Shown: positions 7,591 through 14,207, numbered from the stretch's first letter. The stretch is DNA of 15,928 nt from Candidatus Kaiserbacteria bacterium RIFCSPLOWO2_02_FULL_54_13 (GCA_001783465.1 MFMI01000021.1:10886-26813); one strand, 5' to 3'. Notes: generated from the letters alone by a model not told the origin. Made by a program: numbers and translations.

Positions 7591-8290
7591 ATTTTTTTCT
7601 CGTGAGCACATCGGCAAGATACGACACGGCTGGGTCTATCCGCTGCGCTTCTTGTAACACGGGAAGTATATCAAACATCGTCCGCCTTTGTACAACGCTT
7701 CGGTTCGCTGTATCAATAATCGCCCAGCCCGCCAAATTGCCTATGTCGCGGGGTTGTCCGACTGACCCTGCGTTGAGCACCACCGTGCCTTCATGGGCAT
7801 ACACAAACGGGCGGTGCGTATGTCCCAGCAACACGAAGTCAGCGTCTTCAGCCGCACATCTACGGAGTACTTCTTCGCTCGCATCCGGATAAATATACTC
7901 GTTGGTGTCCCAAGGAGAGCCGTGGCACAAGAGGAAGGTCACGCCGTCGAGCATAACGCGAGATGTCGTCGGGAGCGCGAGTAGCTCTTTGGCCTGCGCG
8001 GTAGAAAGCTTTTCAAGCGCGAGGGCGACGCCACTGCCATATTTCGCCCGAATTTTTTCCTTCGCCTCTTCGTCGGTCTGCGACACTTCCATCATCGTTT
8101 CGTGATTCCCGCGTATCATCGTCGTTTTGAATTTCGCGAGCTGTGCGAGCACGTCGTGCGGGTTATAGTAGTATCCGACGAAATCGCCAAGGACAAGGAG
8201 GTGGTCAATGCCCGCGTCCGCTACTTCAGCAAGTACCGCCTTCAGCGCAACATCGTTCCCATGAATGTCTGCGAGGACTCCTATTTTCAT
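7577..8290 (-). CDS. metallophosphoesterase (YfcE/calcineurin-like family)
   Basis: A 237-residue cytoplasmic phosphoesterase with the complete two-metal site: D8 and H10 in ADIHGN, D36 in LGDFVGY, N62-H63 in RGNHE, H123 in CHGSPW, and H157 and H159 in GHTHRP. NAGSVGQPRD (173-182) is typical of the YfcE/MJ0936 subgroup, which hydrolyses phosphodiesters or small phosphomonoesters. Its start overlaps the SDR stop as ATGA, and its 3' end overlaps the ATP-grasp gene, so it belongs to the pseI operon. The standard Pse pathway needs no phosphatase after the UDP-sugar stage, so its place here suggests a modified route or removal of a by-product. The substrate cannot be inferred from sequence. Confidence 0.9.
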   Translation of the reverse strand: MKIGVLADIHGNDVALKAVLAEVADAGIDHLLVLGDFVGYYYNPHDVLAQLAKFKTTMIRGNHETMMEVSQTDEEAKEKIRAKYGSGVALALEKLSTAQAKELLALPTTSRVMLDGVTFLLCHGSPWDTNEYIYPDASEEVLRRCAAEDADFVLLGHTHRPFVYAHEGTVVLNAGSVGQPRDIGNLAGWAIIDTANRSVVQRRTMFDILPVLQEAQRIDPAVSYLADVLTRKKYGKI

Positions 8291-8979
8291 ACCTGTATAT
8301 ACTCACGAATGAGCCTCTTCGCAACGGTGTGAGGGTCGGAGAGCTCATGATCTTTTTTATAGTTCTTGAACTCTTCGCTACGTGGGAATTCGTTGGGACT
8401 TGCTTCTCTGATCACTGCTTGCATGGGCGTATCCATAATCCCCGGGTCGAATTCATGAACTCGTATTCTCCCGCTACTCTTCTCTTGCGCCGCCACTACC
8501 GCATAAAACATCCTAAGTCCAGCCTTCGTCGCGCAGTAAAGCGGCCAACCGACGATGGGATGTCGTGCTGCGCCAGTCGAGACATGAATGACCGTGAGCG
8601 TGCGTATACCGATTAGCGCCGCCAGAGCATTCGTGATGCGTATCGGGCTTATGAAATTGGTCTCTGCGGCCGCGTTCACCTGCCCGCTTTGGAGAGCACC
8701 GACCGACCCGATGGGTTGGATTATTGCGGCGTTATCAATGAATATGACCTCCCCGGTTCTGACGAGCTTGCGCAGTTTCTCTATCGTGCGCTCCACCTCC
8801 CCGCTCTTGCTCAAGTCGCAGGCGAGAAGTGATACGTTTTCTCCCGCGCCAGCCTTCTGCTCTTCCAAAAATCTTCGGGATATACAAATGAGACGCTCAC
8901 CAACGCTGTGAAGTTCATCAAAGAGGGCCTTCCCAAGGCCGGACGACACTCCGGTGATGACGATGGTCCTCTCTCTCAT
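8287..8979 (-). CDS. short-chain dehydrogenase/reductase (SDR)
   Basis: A 230-residue classical SDR that would oxidise or reduce a hydroxyl/keto group with NAD(P). Visible are the dinucleotide motif TGVSSGLG (9-16), the DNAA segment (82-85, usually NNAG/NNAA), N108, catalytic S134, Y148 and K152 in YCATK, and PG at 179-180. The SR-R pair after the second strand (ISRR, 33-36) points to NADPH. Overall it resembles sepiapterin reductase/YueD-like members. The stop overlaps the phosphoesterase start by four bases, giving translational coupling, and it follows the DUF218 gene by 19 nt. In this locus it may act on the nonulosonic acid or one of its precursors; that is inference. Only a weak ribosome site precedes the ATG. 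Confidence 0.9.
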   Translation of the reverse strand: MRERTIVITGVSSGLGKALFDELHSVGERLICISRRFLEEQKAGAGENVSLLACDLSKSGEVERTIEKLRKLVRTGEVIFIDNAAIIQPIGSVGALQSGQVNAAAETNFISPIRITNALAALIGIRTLTVIHVSTGAARHPIVGWPLYCATKAGLRMFYAVVAAQEKSSGRIRVHEFDPGIMDTPMQAVIREASPNEFPRSEEFKNYKKDHELSDPHTVAKRLIREYIQV

Positions 8980-8998
8980 ATATATTCCAATAGTACTC

Positions 8999-9610
8999 CT
9001 AGCGCTCGCGCTTGTCTTCGGGGGGAGCGCTCTGATATGTCCCTGCCTTAATCGCCGCCAGTCCGCGCGCCTCGGACGTCAATCGGGTCTGATACGCGGC
9101 CGTCCTCTTTATTTCCGCAAACCGCTCGACAAATGCGGGGTCGGCCGCCGCGAGCACCGACTCTGACGAGACGAAATCCACAACGATATTACTCTTCGTT
9201 TGTTCATAGAATGCCCTAACGCGAGGAATCTGGAATCCACTTAAAACAAAAACGAGTTTCTTCCACCCTTTCTCCGTGGCGAGCCGCACTGCCTCCTGGA
9301 CTTGGGTGCCTGCGTTTATTGACTCTGTCTCTTCTATGATGCGCTCGCGCGCGACACCTAAACTGGCTACTTCTCCAGCATAGACCTCCGCTTGTGCAGG
9401 GAGTTCGCCCGTGACCCTTCTTGAAGTGGTGACGATGTACGCATCGGGATATTTCTTGGCGAGCAGGGCGGCGGCCTCTACGCGGTCGCGGCCTCCGAGC
9501 GTGCCGAAGGCGTCGGTGTTGTCGTACGTGGTGGTGCGCCAGCGTGTTCGCCCGCTTTCTTCATACGGAATCGTTCCTGCTGAAAAAACAATAATAGTGT
9601 CAGGAGTCAT
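8999..9610 (-). CDS. DUF218/YdcF-like protein, second copy
   Basis: A 203-residue protein with the DUF218 fold pattern: strand IIVFSAG (6-12), helix with RVEAAALLAKKYP (43-55), strand AYIVTTS (57-63), and the acidic-Ser segment IIEETESINAGTQVQEAV (91-108), close to the family E-x-x-S-x-N-T. A later strand KLVFVLSGFQIPRV (118-131) fits the family core. It lacks a signal peptide or membrane helix. It heads the run SDR-phosphoesterase-ATP-grasp-pseI and is a better family match than the copy at 4707-5408; the two share little beyond the fold pattern. No ribosome site is visible before the ATG at 9610, which lies only about 20 nt after the terminator of the preceding gene. Function is unknown. 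Confidence 0.78.
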   Translation of the reverse strand: MTPDTIIVFSAGTIPYEESGRTRWRTTTYDNTDAFGTLGGRDRVEAAALLAKKYPDAYIVTTSRRVTGELPAQAEVYAGEVASLGVARERIIEETESINAGTQVQEAVRLATEKGWKKLVFVLSGFQIPRVRAFYEQTKSNIVVDFVSSESVLAAADPAFVERFAEIKRTAAYQTRLTSEARGLAAIKAGTYQSAPPEDKRER

Positions 9611-9624
9611 GCTAAGAGCATAAC

Positions 9625-9660
9625 AAAGAAAAAGGGCTCGAGGTTTCCCCCCAAGCCCTT
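9625..9660 (-). terminator. rho-independent terminator after the polytopic membrane protein gene
   Basis: On the minus strand, AAGGGCTTGGGG and CCTCGAGCCCTT pair over 12 positions (two of them wobble pairs) around a GGAAA loop, followed by TTTCTTTG. It lies about 27 nt after the stop of the gene at 9688-10488. Confidence 0.85.
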
Positions 9661-9687
9661 GCCGTCCCCGAACGTGTCCAGGGGAAA

Positions 9688-10488
9688 TTAGACCTGCCGC
9701 ACCGCGCGCCTAGCCTGTCGCGTCCTATGGATCTCCCAGAGCCCGTAGAAGACGAAGTAGATCGCGTTGCCGACGATGATGTTGAACGCAAAGCCGGCGT
9801 TTGATGCCCATGCCTCAAATACTCCCCCCGTGTAGGAGAGGTTCAGGAGGTGGATGAGCACCCAGATCTCAAGTACGTTGTTGGAAACGCCCTTAAGGAA
9901 GAAACTGCGCGGGTAGTCTGACGCCTTCTTGGCTATCGTCTTGATGTGATTCGTTATCACCCAGACGACAATGCCGGTCGCGATGATCGCCGTAGTGGTC
10001 TCGAGCATCCACCCCCAACCAAAAGTTGACGGATCGGCGTGCCGCACTGCCCCAGCAACCAGGCCGAGTATGGCAGACGCCACAAGCATTGCAATGCCTC
10101 CTCGCTTTTCTCCCACACTTGGATACCACTGTCGCCCGATCCCTACTCCTACCTGCCAACCGATGATGGCCAACAAAACAGCCATAAGGATGAAGGCCCA
10201 CAAGGTAAATCCTCCCATCATCCAGCGGCCGACCTGCATGAAGAGCAACAGAAACCAGTGAGTGAAGTCGATCGCTTGCGCTTTGATGTTGACCTCGCCC
10301 CCTTTTCGAATTTTCTCGAGCAGATCGGCCTGGCCCGAGAACATAAGGAATAAGGCGACGGCCGGTATGTAGTACGCGATATTGTGGAATACCGAATCCC
10401 AACCGCCTATCGTGTAGCAATAGACCGCGTATGCAACTAGCGTGGTGAGGGCAATGCGATACCCCCACGTACAGAGCGTCTTGAACAT
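9688..10488 (-). CDS. polytopic membrane protein, unknown function
   Basis: A 266-residue integral membrane protein that I do not recognise. Hydrophobic segments lie at about residues 9-28, 34-51, 93-118, 130-148, 163-181, 203-219 and 232-252, giving about seven helices. A polar loop at 53-75 (with KIRKGGE) separates the second and third. The C-terminus is strongly basic (RTRQARRAVRQ), expected in the cytoplasm. Tryptophan is frequent, and no enzyme or transporter motif is visible. AAAGGGA before the ATG is a fair ribosome site. It has the best promoter in the window and its own terminator, so it is probably a single-gene transcript made independently of the sugar operons. It could be a membrane-associated accessory or transport protein, but nothing in the sequence decides this. 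Confidence 0.85.
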   Translation of the reverse strand: MFKTLCTWGYRIALTTLVAYAVYCYTIGGWDSVFHNIAYYIPAVALFLMFSGQADLLEKIRKGGEVNIKAQAIDFTHWFLLLFMQVGRWMMGGFTLWAFILMAVLLAIIGWQVGVGIGRQWYPSVGEKRGGIAMLVASAILGLVAGAVRHADPSTFGWGWMLETTTAIIATGIVVWVITNHIKTIAKKASDYPRSFFLKGVSNNVLEIWVLIHLLNLSYTGGVFEAWASNAGFAFNIIVGNAIYFVFYGLWEIHRTRQARRAVRQV

Positions 10489-10537
10489 GTTAGTCCCTTT
10501 TTGTGATGTGACTCGGTTACATTTTTACCCGTGTTGC

Positions 10538-10565
10538 ACTATACACCACCACTCTATTTCGTCAA
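10538..10565 (-). promoter_or_regulatory. sigma70-type promoter of the membrane protein gene
   Basis: On the minus strand TTGACG (10565-10560) and TATAGT (10543-10538) are separated by 16 nt; each matches consensus at five of six bases. Transcription would start near 10531, leaving a leader of about 43 nt. The -35 box overlaps the stop codon of the aldo/keto reductase gene. Confidence 0.75.
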
Positions 10566-11491
10566 GAATCGCGACTTTGTTTAATTTTGCCCCACAGGCT
10601 TGGGTTGATGGCGCCGCGGTTGAGATCGCCGAAGGCCTCTTTTATTTCAGCCGCGAGATTACTTTTGTTTACCGTCTGTTTGTTTGTGATATTGATGTCC
10701 TCTGTGAGCTGGGCGAGGGTGTCAACGCCGAAGACGATATTGCCTGCGCGGCACGCGGAGCGCACAAAGCGGAGCGCCGCTTCAGCCTGGGTCAACCCGT
10801 TGTGTGTAGCGATGGCGATAAATCGCTCAAGGTGCGGGCGCAGGTACAAAAGGTGCGTTGGTAGCTCGTTTGGCCGCATGAGCAGGAGCCCTTGCAGGAA
10901 TGGGCCGCGGGCGAAGACGGCCACGTTATTCTTCTCCGTGATATCAAAAAAGTCGGTTGCGTCCAGCCGCTGGTCAAACGCATTATAGGGCACCTGCACA
11001 TAATCCACGCCGAGCTCGGCCGCCTGTAGGGCTTCTTCTTCATCATAAACCGACACGCCGATATTCTTCATGAGGCCGGCATCTTTAGCTTTTTGCATCC
11101 CCGCTACCATATGGCTCAAGTAGATGTAGTGAGGCGAGTGGAATAAATAGCCATCCAGAGAATCAACACCGAGCCGCTTGAGCGATTTTGCAAGCTCCGT
11201 CCGCACAACGTCACTGGCTTTTGTCCCATCGGGATAGTCGTTGAGCGCATGCGGCCTCATTTTGGAGATGATGCGGACCTTGCTTGCGAGCGAACGCTCG
11301 CGCACCCATTCGCCAAGAACGTCTTCTGCGGTACCGTAGGCATATGCGGTATCAAACGTGTCAATGCCCTTCGCGAGGGCCGTATCCAATATTGAGAACG
11401 CTTCTTCCTTCGTCGGCTGGCCGTGGGAATTATTGAGTCCGTACGGCATGCCGAGTTGAACGGTCCCGAGTACGAGCGTGGATTTATTCAT
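10562..11491 (-). CDS. aldo/keto reductase
   Basis: A 309-residue NAD(P)H-dependent oxidoreductase of the aldo/keto reductase superfamily (TIM barrel). The catalytic tetrad is visible: D47 and Y52 in FDTAYAYG, K77 in ISKM and H118 in LFHSP. The N-terminus LVLGTVQLGMPYG is typical of members in bacterial surface-sugar clusters. The ATG at 11491 overlaps the cytidylyltransferase gene by 8 nt; a longer start at 11512 has a GGAAG close by and is possible. Co-transcription with an SpsF-like nucleotidyltransferase suggests it reduces or oxidises a sugar in the same pathway. The standard Pse pathway has no such step. Confidence 0.9.
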   Translation of the reverse strand: MNKSTLVLGTVQLGMPYGLNNSHGQPTKEEAFSILDTALAKGIDTFDTAYAYGTAEDVLGEWVRERSLASKVRIISKMRPHALNDYPDGTKASDVVRTELAKSLKRLGVDSLDGYLFHSPHYIYLSHMVAGMQKAKDAGLMKNIGVSVYDEEEALQAAELGVDYVQVPYNAFDQRLDATDFFDITEKNNVAVFARGPFLQGLLLMRPNELPTHLLYLRPHLERFIAIATHNGLTQAEAALRFVRSACRAGNIVFGVDTLAQLTEDINITNKQTVNKSNLAAEIKEAFGDLNRGAINPSLWGKIKQSRDS

Positions 11492-12254
11492 GGTGTTTTC
11501 TAAACTTTTCATCTTCTTCCAGTGATTTCGCGAGGCCTTCGTAGCCCGTGCCGACGTTGTGTATGTCTAAAAGCTCCGGATGCCGGGCGAGCAACACAAG
11601 CACATCGTCTTTAGTAAAACTCTGGTTTATTGGATATAGTTGCTCAAATATTTTCGTGACAAAATCAAAATCGGCCTGCGTATCCACCGACCAGTGCATT
11701 CGCGAGTTGTCTCCCTCTCCTTCCTGCCACGGCTCGCTCGTGAAGCGCTCCGGATGATTCCTGATGTAGAGCGTCACGTGCTCGCGCTCCGAAGGCATTG
11801 TCGCTTTGCTCGCCGCCTCCTCTAGTGCAAAGAAAGAAAAAACTTCGGTATCAAGGCCTTCGGGGTAGTTGGCGGGCGTGCTGGTGTAGTCAAGTTTTTT
11901 TCCAAAAAACCTCTCTACCACCTCGTCTATGACCTGCGGGTCATGGAGCACGCAGTCTCCCGTGAGCCGCACCACCGTGTCCGCATGGGCTTCTGTAGCC
12001 GCTCTGTAAAATCTGTCCAGCACATCTTGTTCGCTACCGCGAAAAACCTGTACGCCACACTTTTTTGCAAGCTCTGCAGTCGCATCATCTTCTGGCCTGT
12101 CCGTCGTCGCAACGACTATCATATCAAGTTTCTTCGCGCGCTTCACGCGCTCAAGCATTCGCGCGAGCACTGGTTCACCGAGTAGCGGTTTCAGTATCTT
12201 ACCCGGCAACCGCACTGACCCCACCCGCGCTTGAATAATGGCGACCGTCCTCAT
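11484..12254 (-). CDS. SpsF-type cytidylyltransferase family protein
   Basis: A 256-residue nucleotidyltransferase of the acylneuraminate cytidylyltransferase/SpsF family, which would transfer CMP from CTP to a nonulosonic acid. It shows the nucleotide-binding N-terminus IIQARVGSVRLPGKIL (6-21), FRGSEQDVLDRFY (71-83), RLTGDCVLHDP (96-106) with the metal-binding Asp, NYPEGLDTEVF (129-139), EREHVT (156-161) and WSVDTQADFDFV (188-199). It belongs to the SpsF branch rather than to classical PseF or NeuA. No PseF is visible, so it is the best candidate to activate the PseI product; this is inference. The aldo/keto reductase gene overlaps its 3' end. No ribosome site is evident before the ATG at 12254. 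The intergenic region upstream is shared with the divergent plus-strand gene. Confidence 0.9.
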   Translation of the reverse strand: MRTVAIIQARVGSVRLPGKILKPLLGEPVLARMLERVKRAKKLDMIVVATTDRPEDDATAELAKKCGVQVFRGSEQDVLDRFYRAATEAHADTVVRLTGDCVLHDPQVIDEVVERFFGKKLDYTSTPANYPEGLDTEVFSFFALEEAASKATMPSEREHVTLYIRNHPERFTSEPWQEGEGDNSRMHWSVDTQADFDFVTKIFEQLYPINQSFTKDDVLVLLARHPELLDIHNVGTGYEGLAKSLEEDEKFRKHHE

Positions 12255-12260
12255 GGCTTA

Positions 12261-12288
12261 ATGGTAGCACATCATTGACAGTGAGCAA
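12261..12288 (-). promoter_or_regulatory. weak candidate promoter for the cytidylyltransferase-aldo/keto reductase unit
   Basis: On the minus strand TTGCTC (12288-12283) and TACCAT (12266-12261) are 16 nt apart. The -10 is only 6 nt from the ATG, so transcription would begin at about the start codon, giving a leaderless mRNA, in keeping with the missing ribosome site. Both hexamers match only in part. Confidence 0.25.
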
Positions 12289-12315
12289 CAAATATGCAAG
12301 ACTTTGTCCAGAAGG

Positions 12316-12341
12316 TTGCACGGGTGTGCAATCTATATATT
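12316..12341 (+). promoter_or_regulatory. candidate promoter with palindrome for the 171-residue gene
   Basis: TATATT (12336-12341) is a good -10 box, about 43 nt before the ATG. No good -35 exists; that position is taken by a perfect inverted repeat TTGCAC-GGGT-GTGCAA (12316-12331). An activator- or repressor-bound operator is possible. The regulator is not identified. Confidence 0.4.
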
Positions 12342-12383
12342 CACGGGAAAGATTCTTCCGTTTTCGTCCAAAAGGAGTAGCCA

Positions 12384-12899
12384 ATGAACACCAACGAGTT
12401 ATTGTCCACGATCGAAAAGGCCCGGCGTGCCGAAGACTACAAGAGCATGAATGTGGCAACGGATACTCTCAATATGCGACTCGAAGGAGACACGTCGCCA
12501 GATGCGTGGGCAACCCGCAGTAAAATGACGTATGAACTGCACATGGCCGCCTACCAGCAGGCTAAGTCGTCGCTCCAGAAGTCTCTGGGTCTCGCGGAAC
12601 AGTCGGCGACAGAGGCGCGAAAGGCCGGCGATGTTGCCGGCGAGCTCTTCACGCAGATGAACACGGGCGGCTTGCTCCTGCCCGCTCTCGGCAAGATGCA
12701 GGAGGCCATGGCACTGTCGAAAAAGGTGGCTGACGAGGCAGAAGCGCTCGCCACTGCGGCAACCGACGAAACGGAGAAGAAGCGGCTCCTTCGCATCGCG
12801 GCAAACGCCTATTACCACCGCATCAGGATGACGATGGAGCTGCACGGCGACCCGCGCGTCCTCAGCCGCTGGTACGAACTGAAGGACAAGGTCTACTAG
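12384..12899 (+). CDS. unrecognised helical protein, 171 residues
   Basis: The only plus-strand gene. I do not recognise it. The product is soluble, rich in Ala, Glu, Lys and Met, and almost wholly helical by composition. Regularly spaced Ala and Leu, with segments such as KSSLQKSLGLAEQSATEARKAG (61-82 region) and EAMALSKKVADEAEALA, suggest a TPR-like or helical-repeat array of three or four helix pairs. There is no signal peptide, membrane segment, Cys or catalytic motif. The ATG at 12384 has a strong AAAGGAG ribosome site 6 nt upstream. It is flanked by its own promoter region and a terminator, so it is a single-gene unit facing the HIT gene. A role as an adaptor or chaperone-like protein is only a guess. 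Confidence 0.8.
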   Translation: MNTNELLSTIEKARRAEDYKSMNVATDTLNMRLEGDTSPDAWATRSKMTYELHMAAYQQAKSSLQKSLGLAEQSATEARKAGDVAGELFTQMNTGGLLLPALGKMQEAMALSKKVADEAEALATAATDETEKKRLLRIAANAYYHRIRMTMELHGDPRVLSRWYELKDKVY

Positions 12900-12921
12900 A
12901 CCGCGCCTCGTGTAAAATCAA

Positions 12922-12952
12922 TGTCAGGAGAATCTCCTGGCATTATTTTTTT
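12922..12952 (+). terminator. terminator between convergent genes
   Basis: The 9-bp stem TGTCAGGAG/CTCCTGGCA (one wobble pair) with loop AAT (12922-12942) is followed by TTATTTTTTT on the plus strand, ending the gene at 12384-12899. The T-tract overlaps the HIT gene stop codon on the other strand. On the minus strand the hairpin is followed by a weaker TTGATTTTA run, so it may stop both transcripts. Confidence 0.8.
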
Positions 12953-13329
12953 ACATACAGTTGCAATTCGTGTTTGATACTTTCTGCAAGAGAAAAGTCG
13001 TGATTTTCTTTTGGCTCGTGGGAGAAAACATTGAATCCTTCCTCATTAAATCGGGGAACGAGATGCCAGTGCACATGCCGAGCTTCGTCCATGTAGAGCA
13101 AATATACCTTGTCGACGTGTAAAACTTTTAGAAGTGCTCCTCGAATGATATCCACAATATCCATCAGATATTCATACTCTTTTCGCTCAAGCAAATTCAA
13201 ATCTGGCACTGGCTTTTTCCACACGACAATAGAATGCCCTTTCGTTATAGGAAATGAAGCTAAGCAAACATAGAGTTTTTCATCCTCATATATCACCGAC
13301 TCCGGGATTGGCGTTGAGAACATATCCAT
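12943..13329 (-). CDS. HIT-family protein (histidine triad nucleotide-binding)
   Basis: A 128-residue HIT-fold protein, a family of nucleotide hydrolases and transferases acting on nucleotide-phosphate bonds. The triad HVHWHLVPR (85-93) carries the His-x-His-x-His motif with the nucleophilic central His at 87. The N-terminal strand IYEDEKLYV and the PITKGHSIVV segment (27-36) fit the family. The zinc-binding Cys pair of many HIT proteins is absent. A second in-frame ATG lies at 13323. It follows the DMT transporter gene by 27 nt, probably in one operon but possibly with a promoter of its own. It may be a housekeeping protein; a role in sugar-nucleotide turnover in this locus is not shown by sequence. 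Confidence 0.92.
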   Translation of the reverse strand: MDMFSTPIPESVIYEDEKLYVCLASFPITKGHSIVVWKKPVPDLNLLERKEYEYLMDIVDIIRGALLKVLHVDKVYLLYMDEARHVHWHLVPRFNEEGFNVFSHEPKENHDFSLAESIKHELQLYVKK

Positions 13330-13336
13330 ATTGCCA

Positions 13337-13365
13337 AGATTACAACACTCTTCGGCTTACACCAA
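13337..13365 (-). promoter_or_regulatory. weak candidate promoter for the HIT gene
   Basis: On the minus strand TTGGTG (13365-13360) and TAATCT (13342-13337) are 17 nt apart; the -10 is 7 nt from the HIT ATG, implying little or no leader. Match to consensus is partial. Confidence 0.25.
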
Positions 13366-14187
13366 GAGCACGAGGCCTCCGGCAATAGCGCAGAAGAGGA
13401 GGAGTTTGACGACGAACCCGCGCTCTTTGAAATACATTTTCCCGGACAGTATTGAGAAGAGCACCGCGAAGGCGCGCATCGCCGCCGTAATGATAGAGGT
13501 GGGAGCAAACGAATACGCGTAAGAACCAAAAACGGAACCGAGGCCTCCCGACACCGCCTGCACGAAGAATGTTCGCTTGAATAACAGTTGTACGGGATTT
13601 TCGTGCGCCCGCACGACGGCGAGTATGAAGAAATAGAGCATCAGCACGATGGAGACGATTGACTGTTCGGACTCAACCGAGTTGAAGTGCGTGATGTCGT
13701 ATTTGTATAGTGAAATGGTTATAGCGGCATTGACCGCGGTGAAGATGAGTAGAAAGAGCCCCTTGGTTTTAAACCGTTCGTATGAGAGGAGGATGAGTAT
13801 GGTCCCGAAAATAATTCCCATACCGAGTATCTGGTGCGTGCCGATGGTGTAGCCGAGCGCGAGGTCAGCGGCGAACAATAGCGGGATGGTGAGCGTGCGG
13901 ATGGGACCGAAGTCGCTCCGGTCTGCGCGCACGATGGCGCGCACAGTGATGTGCGCTTGGAGCACCTCAAGCATAAGGCGCGGGAGGAAGGTCGGCAGAG
14001 ATGCGAGCGAGAAGATGAAGTTGTCGCGTACGAGTCCTATAATGAGCAAAAACAGCGCCCCGCCGAGAACGCTAAGAAATCCGAGCGTGTAGTGGCTACA
14101 GGCGCGTTCGGCCGTTTGCTTCTTGCCGATGGAGTCGGAGAGTTCAGAAAAGGCGCTACCGACAGAGGCGAGAAGTACGCCAAGCAT
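13357..14187 (-). CDS. DMT/EamA-like membrane transporter
   Basis: A 276-residue integral membrane protein with about nine or ten helices (for example near 34-52, 60-80, 101-118, 119-134, 142-160, 171-190, 206-227, 229-248 and 257-275). The C-terminal segment, with PTSIITAAMRAFAVLFSILSG, then FKERG and a last Gly-rich helix, resembles the second half of EamA/drug-metabolite transporters. These normally have ten helices in two repeats and carry small metabolites or, in some branches, lipid-linked amino sugars. It lies 20 nt after the aminotransferase gene, so is likely in the pseC operon. Substrate unknown. The start at 14187 has GGGAAG just before it. Confidence 0.75.
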   Translation of the reverse strand: MLGVLLASVGSAFSELSDSIGKKQTAERACSHYTLGFLSVLGGALFLLIIGLVRDNFIFSLASLPTFLPRLMLEVLQAHITVRAIVRADRSDFGPIRTLTIPLLFAADLALGYTIGTHQILGMGIIFGTILILLSYERFKTKGLFLLIFTAVNAAITISLYKYDITHFNSVESEQSIVSIVLMLYFFILAVVRAHENPVQLLFKRTFFVQAVSGGLGSVFGSYAYSFAPTSIITAAMRAFAVLFSILSGKMYFKERGFVVKLLLFCAIAGGLVLLV

Positions 14188-14207
14188 CTTCCCAGTGTAA
14201 CAGGCAG

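Noticed and set aside
6598..7605. Plus-strand open frame of 335 codons opposite the ATP-grasp gene.
   Set aside because: The minus-strand product has complete ATP-grasp motifs; the plus-strand frame shows none and lacks a ribosome site.
12345..12361. Imperfect GGGAA/TTCC hairpin in the leader of the plus-strand gene, considered as a riboswitch or attenuator.
   Set aside because: The pairing is short and broken, and no conserved riboswitch core or T-run is visible.
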